Shown: piece by piece, positions 56,152 through 64,000 of the stretch
How the letters are laid out: every line of letters starts with the position of its first letter
How positions within the stretch are numbered: the first letter of the stretch is position 1
Assembly (NCBI RefSeq): GCF_963576545.1
Contig: NC_083656.1
Span: 3,674,186 to 3,738,185 of the forward strand
Direction of reading: 5' to 3'
Length of the DNA: 64,000 bases
Source: Limanda limanda
Lineage: Eukaryota; Chordata; Actinopteri; Pleuronectiformes; Pleuronectidae
The notes under the pieces: model-generated
The model's database searches: none
What the model saw: only the letters and a program-made list of their open reading frames with translations
What the model was told of the DNA's origin: nothing
Program-made: the position numbers and the translations under genes

Positions 56152-58640
56152 CAAGGCAGAAGAGGACACCTCCTTCCTCCAGTCCCCAGGGACCTGCTGA
56201 GAGCACGCAGAGGATCAGGCCTCTGATTTGGCCGCAGATCCACGAGGATCTGTTGCTCTTTGGCTCCGGACTCTGCCTGCCGACTCTAAATGAAGCCCGC
56301 TGGGACGCTGCCATGGCTCCAAACCCCGGGAAAGAGACCAGGCTCTTTACAGAGAGAGGAGAAAGGGAAAGTGTACTGTTGAGGCCTGTCGCCTTTTTAC
56401 AAGTTTTCCACAGACACTTTAAAGGCATTTGTAAAGAGGAATTATATATTACATCATGTCCGTTTGTGTAGAGATGCCAGTTTTTAGAAGTTAGAGGAAG
56501 AAGTAGTTGCACTGATATTGTGCCATTTTCAATCAGCACCTTAGACAGTACTCTTAGTTTTCTTTTAGCTAATGCTACACTTCTGTGTTTATTCAGCTTC
56601 TCTCCCATGTTGAGCTTCCTCTCTCTCGAGGCTTCTGGGCTCAAGTAGCGACAGCGTCACGACGTGGTGAGGGAACTGTGAACGACTTCAGAGTCCAGAC
56701 ACCAGAAGCCACCCAGCGTTTTACATTTAGCCCTCGCTGCTCCGCTCAGGGTCAAAGGAGTTAAGTTGAGCAACTCTTATTTTATCTGACTGTGTCCATA
56801 TTTGGACTCCACTTGTCCCGGTTTGAGTCGTCTGGTCTAAGAGCAGAAGAAATGCACGAGAGCTCTGCGCTGATCCAACATAACCAAAGATTCTGCCGTC
56901 TGAGGGAAGGGTCACGTTTTCCTGTCATTGCTTTGCTCATAGTTAGATTTTATATGGGGACACATGCCTACAACTGCTCTGTGACAGCACTCAGGTCCCA
57001 TTACATCGACATGATCGTTGTATTTCTGCATTTAAATGATAAGTTACCAGTTTATTAGGTACACACAAGCAGTCCTAAGTACTGTGCAGCTGTCAATCAT
57101 GAAAGGTTCAAGTGTTTTTAATATTGTCTTCAAACCTATTTAGTGTCAAATATTTGACGTAGCTCTTAAAAATGAAATATTGTCTATATCCTTCATGAAA
57201 ATGTTTAAATGGACAATTTAAAGCTACATCAATCTACTTATTAGCCACTAGGGGGCACTAAGCTCTCAGTAAAGCTGTGAACCACAAACCATATAAAGAT
57301 GGACGACTTGACAGTGAAGCCAAAGCATCTAGATTTCCTCCTGGTGGCTGGCTGCAGTATAGGTCATAAATAAAGTTATTTTTGAGGTTTTCATTATAAA
57401 CGCCACCTCCTCCATGTAAGTGGAGGGGACATGAACCAAACTAAAAAGTAAAATTCACATCAAATCATTTTTATCCAGGATAGTTTCTGTTATTGGTTCT
57501 TATCACATTGATGAATGTTTAATTAGAGTGTAATCACTTTTTTGGACAGCTGAAGTGTCCATGAACCATTTCCTCCTGACAAGTCTCCTCTGGAATTGTT
57601 CTATAATGTGAAGTAATGATTTTAACATGTAGGATGTGACTTGCTGGTTTAACAGGGTTTTGATTTTATTTATTCAAAACAGGCAAATCTCCAGATAAAC
57701 ACGTGAAACCATCTTTACTTAAAGTTTAAAAAAAATTTATTTGTCCAGATTCATTTTTAGGTTTCAATCTCTATCAAAGGACTGATAGTCTGATGTGACA
57801 TTTGAAAAGGATGATTTCAAATGTTATGATCAGCATTAAGGGCTTTGATATGAGATGTTGTTGCACAAAGTGACCATCAGTTCGTTTTTTAACTAATTGT
57901 GGATAAAATGTGAAGCTCTGCTCGTGGTTTCTGTTCGTTGGTACCTGAAGGAAATGTCAGTGTGATGTTCTGTAAAGAGTGTACGACTCCAAAATACAGT
58001 ATTTTGTAAGTATCATCCAGAAATGTCTCTGTTCTTTTTCCAGAGTTTGTCAGTATCTCAGAAATCCTAACATTTCAGGAGCAGTGTTTTCTTTGGGGCT
58101 TTTTAACTTAGCAGAAAAACTAACTGCATGTAACACACCAGAGGAATTTAATGTTAAATCTAAATCCAGTGTGAAAGATTGGAGGACTGAGTGTTAATGT
58201 GAAACAGAAACAGGTTTCTGGTGCGCTGCCATGTCTCCATGAGTTAGTGACTTGTTTTGACTTGTAGCGTTTAGTCAAGCTTATGTTTGTGTGAATGTGA
58301 AATGGAGTTTTCTCTAAGGCCATTTGATTCATGTTTAAACAGCTCATAACAGTCGATCCCTTTATTGAAGTGGATTTTTTATTACTTCCAGAGCTTTTTG
58401 CACAGAGGACACTGAAGGAAATGTACCAAACTAGAGGAAGGTTTGACTACACTGTCCAAATATGTATATATATAATGTATCTGGAATGGTGGTGTAGGTT
58501 TGTAGATCAACTTTTTTACCTAATGTCTATGCTCAGCCTGTTCTTTGTTTATAATTTTATTACTAATATACGATTGGATCTAGAATATCACTCTGTAGAG
58601 CGCACACCTCGGCATAACTGCCCCTTAAATCAAATAAAGC
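56152..58640 (+). other. Probable ORMDL3 3' UTR and flank
   Basis: No further coding sequence follows the stop. The sequence stays fairly unique and ends with AATAAA at 58633-58638 (caaataaagctgc), a good candidate poly(A) signal for a long 3' UTR of about 2.5 kb. Short frames here are not recognisable. Confidence 0.5.
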
Positions 58641-58644
58641 TGCA

Positions 58645-59680
58645 CCAAATTACACACACTCGTTGGTATCAACACCTGAAATATATCAGATTTTTTTCAT
58701 CTAGATTAACAAATTATTTCCTGAGAAATTACTGAAAATATCAAAGACACCATGTTAAAGAAAGTGAAGAAACAAAATCCTGATCGAGATCTGCATTAAA
58801 CTTTATTGAGTTCATATCTGAGCTATAAGACATCGTTCCACTGAGATTTATTGTAATCTGTCCAGTAGTTTTTGTGTCGTCTTGCTCAAAAACCAAACAA
58901 AAAATGAAATCCTCTTTCAAAATTAGACTTCAAACTTATTCTTTTAGCCTTTCATTTATTTCTTCACTTGTTATTTTGTGCTCAAACCAGGATGTAAACA
59001 TTGTAAATACTCAAGCATATTATTATTTCAGATGTGAGCTTCCTCACAGCTTCCTGATTACCCCCCAGTCACAGTTTGTTGTCTGCAGGCCATCAGACGA
59101 ATGAACCTTAGCTTCCTGTCTGTCCGGCTTCAGACCCTCGTGCTCTCTGCTCTGTCAGCTCCACCTGGAAACTTCAAATCAAACACTTCATCCTCACACT
59201 GCAAACTGATACAGGCTCTGTCACTCAACACCAGGAGCCTTTTAAACATCCATTAAGTGAGAGTAAAGATGATGAGGTGAATCAAACACTGGAATTCACT
59301 TAATGAAATGTTTCCTGTGTGGTGACCGTTCACAGAGGAAGAGAGAGGAAAGTGTTCCAGTCATTATCCCACTGATGAAATCGTACTGTTGCCAAGGCGA
59401 CAAGGATACATGGTAACTTTAATTAAATTCTTTCATTGAATACATTTTAAGCCTTCCCCTCGAGATACTTCTAGTTCCACTTTCTATTTACGTCACACGA
59501 GCGTTGAGAGGCCGACAACTGAGGCGGATGTGAAAGTGAATTCATGGTCCTCTGGTTAAAATTTGACGCATTTGATGCAATAAAAAACGAATGTTACTTT
59601 CGAATAACTTATAACCAAAGTATCACAACACAAATCAAACTTATAAACACCACACAGAATCGAACAAACAGCCTATTATT
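58645..59680. other. No gene recognised
   Basis: AT-rich spacer between the ORMDL3 3' end and the next repeat; only short random frames. Confidence 0.4.
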
Positions 59681-59689
59681 ATTATTAAG

Positions 59690-60245
59690 CCCAGATGTGT
59701 TACCCGTCTGTGGAAAAGGGAAAAAGGAAGTGGCAGTTCAGTTCGCAGTTCTGTGAGGTCTCCTGGCTGATCGTATGGTTTCTGCCTTTGTGGTTCTGTT
59801 GAGCTGTGGGGCTCAGTTGCTGGTTGAAGTTCTCCTGCAGGACATTGAGTCGCTACTAGGAGTTTGGTAGAGCTTGAGGTTGCGAGGAGGTTTCCTTGGT
59901 GAGATGAGCTGGAAGCTGCTTCTCCTCCTCTCAAAGAGTTGAATAGAAAAGAGCAGCCAGGTTTTTCCCCTCGGCGATGCAGGAGAAGAGAGGCTGGATA
60001 GCCTCTGCCTTGGAGGGATTGTAGAAAAGAGAAAAGGAGGGGGAGAAGTGTCCTTATATTGGCCCGCGACCTCACACGTCATGGGGTCCAGAGTGACCAA
60101 TAGGAGTTGACCCTTGTGGCTTTTCACACCTCTGTGTGAAGTTGTCCGGAAAACAGAGGACATGCGGAATCCTTGGAGACTGAGTTCGGGAGGCTTTCTC
60201 CGGAACAAAGAACATGTGGTTTCAGGCTTTGATTACCCATGAAGG
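59690..60245 (-). mobile_element. Possible LTR or promoter-like repeat
   Basis: On the minus strand a GC-rich block ends in a TATA-like gggccaatataaggacac, followed by a pyrimidine-rich leader (ctccccctccttttctc) with an open frame on each side. The organisation suggests an LTR or element promoter, but the ends and target duplications are not visible. Confidence 0.3.
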
Positions 60246-61735
60246 CTGAAGAGGAGGCCTTTGGTTTGACAACTATTACATTGACAACTTTTATATATTA
60301 TTTCACATTCAGAAGCTGTGAACACTCTTATTTCGGAGAACATCCCAGCATCTGACATGATGTCATCTGCTCCTTTTTGTCTAACCTCCTCTCTTCCTGG
60401 CTGAGGGTTGAGGTTTTACAGCCCTGTGTTGGAATGACATCAGTTTAATCTTAACCCATTACAATTCAATCAGTCAATCACAATTAATTAATTAAACAAC
60501 ACAAATATAATATCGAATATACAAACTTCACTTCATTGAACATGAGCAGCTCCACATTTCATAAAGATTAATTTGCTTTCTCCTGTTTTATATAATTCTA
60601 AAGTGAAAATTCATTGTATAAGAGTAGAAGATCCACATTCTGCTCCTTATAGCAGAACAGTACAAGGATTTAAATACAAAGATTGTCCTGCTATTGTCCT
60701 TTTGTATAATTTTAAAGAGAAAATCTTTACTTTTCCATATCGCTGGTCACAAAAAGACTGTTGTGCATTTATCACAATAATTAAAGTTTTACTGATAAAC
60801 CCTCCAAAGTATCAGAATCAATCACTGGCTGCAGCTGCAGTCATCACAACACAGGCTCATGACATCATCCATACTGGGCTCAGAGTTTCATGAATGACAA
60901 ATCAGGAGCGTGTGATTGTGTTTCACCAGCAGGTGTCAGCATCCACACACTGTTAAGTTTATTTTAACACCAGCACAGAGGTGCAGTCGCGATAAATGAT
61001 ATAAAAATGTGTGTTTCTACTTGTCACCACTTATAAACCCTGTTACCACTGAAGAAACACACACAGAACCACCGTTTAACACATCTACTACGTTTAGTTT
61101 ATTTAGTTTAGTTACTTGAGAATATAAAAACACGAGTGGCCTGTAATGTTCCTCAGCTCAATGGCACTGGTTCGGCCTGTGCATGAGCTGGACGGTGCTG
61201 GGGCAGATTTTCTCCAATGGCAGAGGTGGACTTGTGACCCAGCCGGGCTCGGATGATGGCCCCATTATTGCCCCTGGTGGAAGCTGAGGAATAGAACACC
61301 AAAGAATTTCAATAAAGAAGTGTCTGTTTGGGGGTCGGGGAGGGGCAGAAGGATGGTGGTGGGTTTGGCTGGCATCGATACAGAGACATAACATAATCGA
61401 TACATGTTTTCTGCTACGTTCATTGTCTTAGCGTGCTGCCGCTGCATAATTTTAACCAGCGCTGCTCCAGGATCAGAACAGACGCTCAGTAAAGGTCCGG
61501 TCGTCCTGTGTGTGTGTCGGTGTCTGTTTCCGCCTCACTTCCCTCTGACCTGCGCTCACTTTACACTTTAACAATAAACTCCAGCACTGATCACAAGTTA
61601 TTAATTATGAGAAACTAACTCGTAATTATGAGATAGAGGATTTTTATTTTCTTCATCACAGTGGCTGAAATGGGCTTCGTTATTTATCACTGTTGAAGTA
61701 ACGATAGAAAATGAGAGAAACATGAAGATACTTAC

Positions 61736-62458
<723 letters not shown>

Positions 62459-62519
62459 TCATACATTTATTCATTCATTCATTCTCTTCAGCTGTTCTTT
62501 CCTCAAGGGTCAATGTAAA

Positions 62520-63235
62520 TGCTACCCACAACCTTGTCTAAATGTTTAGTCTTGAGCTGGAAAGTGGAAGTGTTGCCATCTGTAAAGGAAATATAACAAT
62601 TGACCATAATAAAATGTTTATTTCCCCTTTGATTGATCATGTTTGAATCCATTAGTTTGATTGTTTTCTTAGATAGGGCTTTTCCTGTAGAAACTGAATG
62701 TTTATTCGTTTGATTGTTTTCTTAGATCCTGCTTTTCCTGTAGAAACTGAATGTTTATTCGTTTGATTGTTTTCTTAGATCCTGCTTTTCCTGTAGAAAC
62801 TGAATATTTATTTGTTTGATTGTTCTCTTTGATCCTGCTGCTCTTCCTGTAGTAACTGAATGGATATTCGTCTGACTGTTCTCTTTCAACTGCTGCTCTT
62901 CCTGTAACCTAATTTCCTCTAGACAATGTCTCTTTGATCATGTGTTTCCTGTAGCCACTAAATGCATATTGCCTTGATTGCCCTCGACTAGACATTGTTG
63001 TATTCGTGTGATCAAAGGATCTCAACCTTCCTGTTTAACAGCCCCCTCCAGAGTGGGAGGGTTTAGCCTGTATGTATAAAGAACTGAACTGTATTCTATC
63101 TGGGTGCATATTACAAACTGAACCCTGTGGTATGCACCATGCTCGAGCATTAAAGGTGACAATACTGTAAGAGTTTTTGAGACTCGTTTCTTCGTTGGTA
63201 GTGGGATTGTGGAAATTGCCACGACACATCACACA
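62520..63235 (+). mobile_element. LTR-like sequence with 53-bp U3 repeats
   Basis: It is inserted in the copy F intron: homology to the copy B intron (12620-12711) stops at about 62519, just before tgctaccc. Three or more units of a 53-base tandem repeat (gtttgattgttttcttagat, cttttcctgtagaaactgaa) lie at 62655-62910, like U3 enhancer repeats. A TATA-like tgtataaagaactg (63078) and attaaagg (63149) follow, in LTR order. Exact ends are not established. Confidence 0.65.
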
Positions 63236-63971
63236 GCTATTGCAAAGGTGAGTGTGCATTATGATAGAATATGATTCTCTGTATTTATCTCAGCCAAAGT
63301 GAACCAGAAAAGAAGGGAAGAGACAGAGAGAGGAAAGAGACGGAATCAGGAAACAACAGAAGAGAAGACAAATAGGAGCAGAGAAGAAAGAGGAGAGGCA
63401 AAAGAACCCTGGCTCCACTAAGCCGATGAGCTGGACCAGGAGAAGACGACGACGGAGGAGAGGCAGAGGAGTGGCGAGAAGACAGGGGGATTATGGCTGC
63501 TGGCTGCCCCCCCATGGCGTGGGGGGTTGTGATGCTGCATGCAGATGAGGTGCCACACAGGCGGTGGTGCTGCCAGGTCCTGGCTCTCTCACAGAGCCCA
63601 TTCTCCTCCGTGTCCCCCTGGCCTCCCCTGGCCCCAGGCACCCCGCTGGGCCCAGCGCTTTACAACCCCAGAGGAGCACTGCAGCCAGGCATTCAACACC
63701 AGGCCCTGCGCCACTTCTCATGCACATGCAGCCATATAGTGAGCTATACTCTCATTCACAAACCCATCAACAACAGACACACACAAGCTACAACCAAAGA
63801 GACTATGAGAAATGGGTCTCCACCACCACCATTCACTCGGAGCACAACAGGCCTGGACCAAAACACTGGCTAATAACCGTACACTCACACACAGTCGCTC
63901 ACACATGCCAGTCGCAGCCAGAGACCTCCAACAATTCCTCACAGGACTTTGCATTGGCATCCACATGATCT
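63236..63971 (+). mobile_element. Internal part of LTR retroelement, truncated
   Basis: It follows the LTR-like region with a purine-rich leader (63295-63480) and GC-rich sequence containing frames on both strands. No gag, pol or env domain is recognisable. A piece matches 49205-49433. NSF intron homology resumes at about 63972. Confidence 0.5.
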
Positions 63972-64000
63972 GCTGCCCTCTTTCTGCCACCTGAGGACTG
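63972..64000 (-). pseudogene. NSF intron edge of the right-arm copy
   Basis: The minus strand reads gtcctcaggtggcagaaaga, identical to the intron 30-60 bases after the DYVP exon of copy E (49196-49220). The next feature beyond the window should therefore be an inverted copy of that exon. Confidence 0.75.

Noticed and set aside
56138..56644. Minus-strand 168-codon frame after ORMDL3
   Set aside because: It overlaps the ORMDL3 stop and 3' UTR, has no known similarity, and reads as chance.
63285..63990. Overlapping frames on both strands near the right end
   Set aside because: GC-rich retroelement leader; the minus frames mirror the plus ones and none shows gag, pol or env motifs.

Overview
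This is nuclear DNA from a vertebrate, almost certainly a ray-finned fish. The genes have introns with GT-AG boundaries. There are long CA, GATA and GAA microsatellites and many teleost-type transposons: hAT, a Penelope-like element (PLE), an L2-like LINE and LTR elements. The two UDP-glucuronosyltransferase genes have single-exon coding regions, as in fish UGT5 genes. No bacterial gene, CRISPR array or operon is present. Only four loci look like genes: an NSF-like gene, two UGT genes and ORMDL3. The rest is repeats and broken gene pieces.

The dominant feature is a mosaic array of pieces of NSF, the hexameric AAA+ ATPase that takes SNARE complexes apart. Pieces run on the plus strand from 117 to 14146 (copies A, B and C, scrambled and decayed), from 32312 to 41996 (copy D) and from 44580 to 49603 (copy E). 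A further set lies on the minus strand at 61736-62437 (copy F, C-terminal exons only). Copies A, B, C and E carry frameshifts, lost splice sites, out-of-order exons, one inverted exon and, in A and B, inserted 18S rRNA fragments. Copy D is different. Fifteen exon segments stay in phase for about 533 codons and give the N domain and the D1 ATPase, but nearly all of D2 is gone. D1 itself has an altered pore loop and Walker B, and the start codon lies in an exon whose upstream part reads like an ESCRT-III CHMP4 protein.

Layout: 1-8200 copy A with a recombinase-like fragment, an acidic repeat ORF and a 33-bp minisatellite; 8187-13200 copy B, including a retroelement SGNH-hydrolase fragment at 10133; 13603-14146 copy C pieces; 14150-18850 dispersed repeats and a hAT element; 18858-27462 a UGT tandem pair (first intact, second frameshifted) flanked by direct repeats; 27510-31640 more dispersed repeats and a decayed PLE; 32312-42366 copy D and its 3' block, ended by a solo LTR; 44146-49603 copy E; 49434-50467 and 60392-61880 the arms of a large inverted repeat; between the arms, ORMDL3 (52860-58640); 61736-64000 copy F and an LTR retroelement.

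ORMDL3 restrains serine palmitoyltransferase in the ER, the UGT conjugates small lipophilic compounds in the ER, and NSF acts on SNAREs at membranes. They share no pathway. They are neighbours because the locus is structurally unstable. The most interesting points are the D2-less NSF reading frame, its CHMP4-like leader, the inverted duplication around ORMDL3, and the 18S rRNA fragments carried in duplicated NSF introns.
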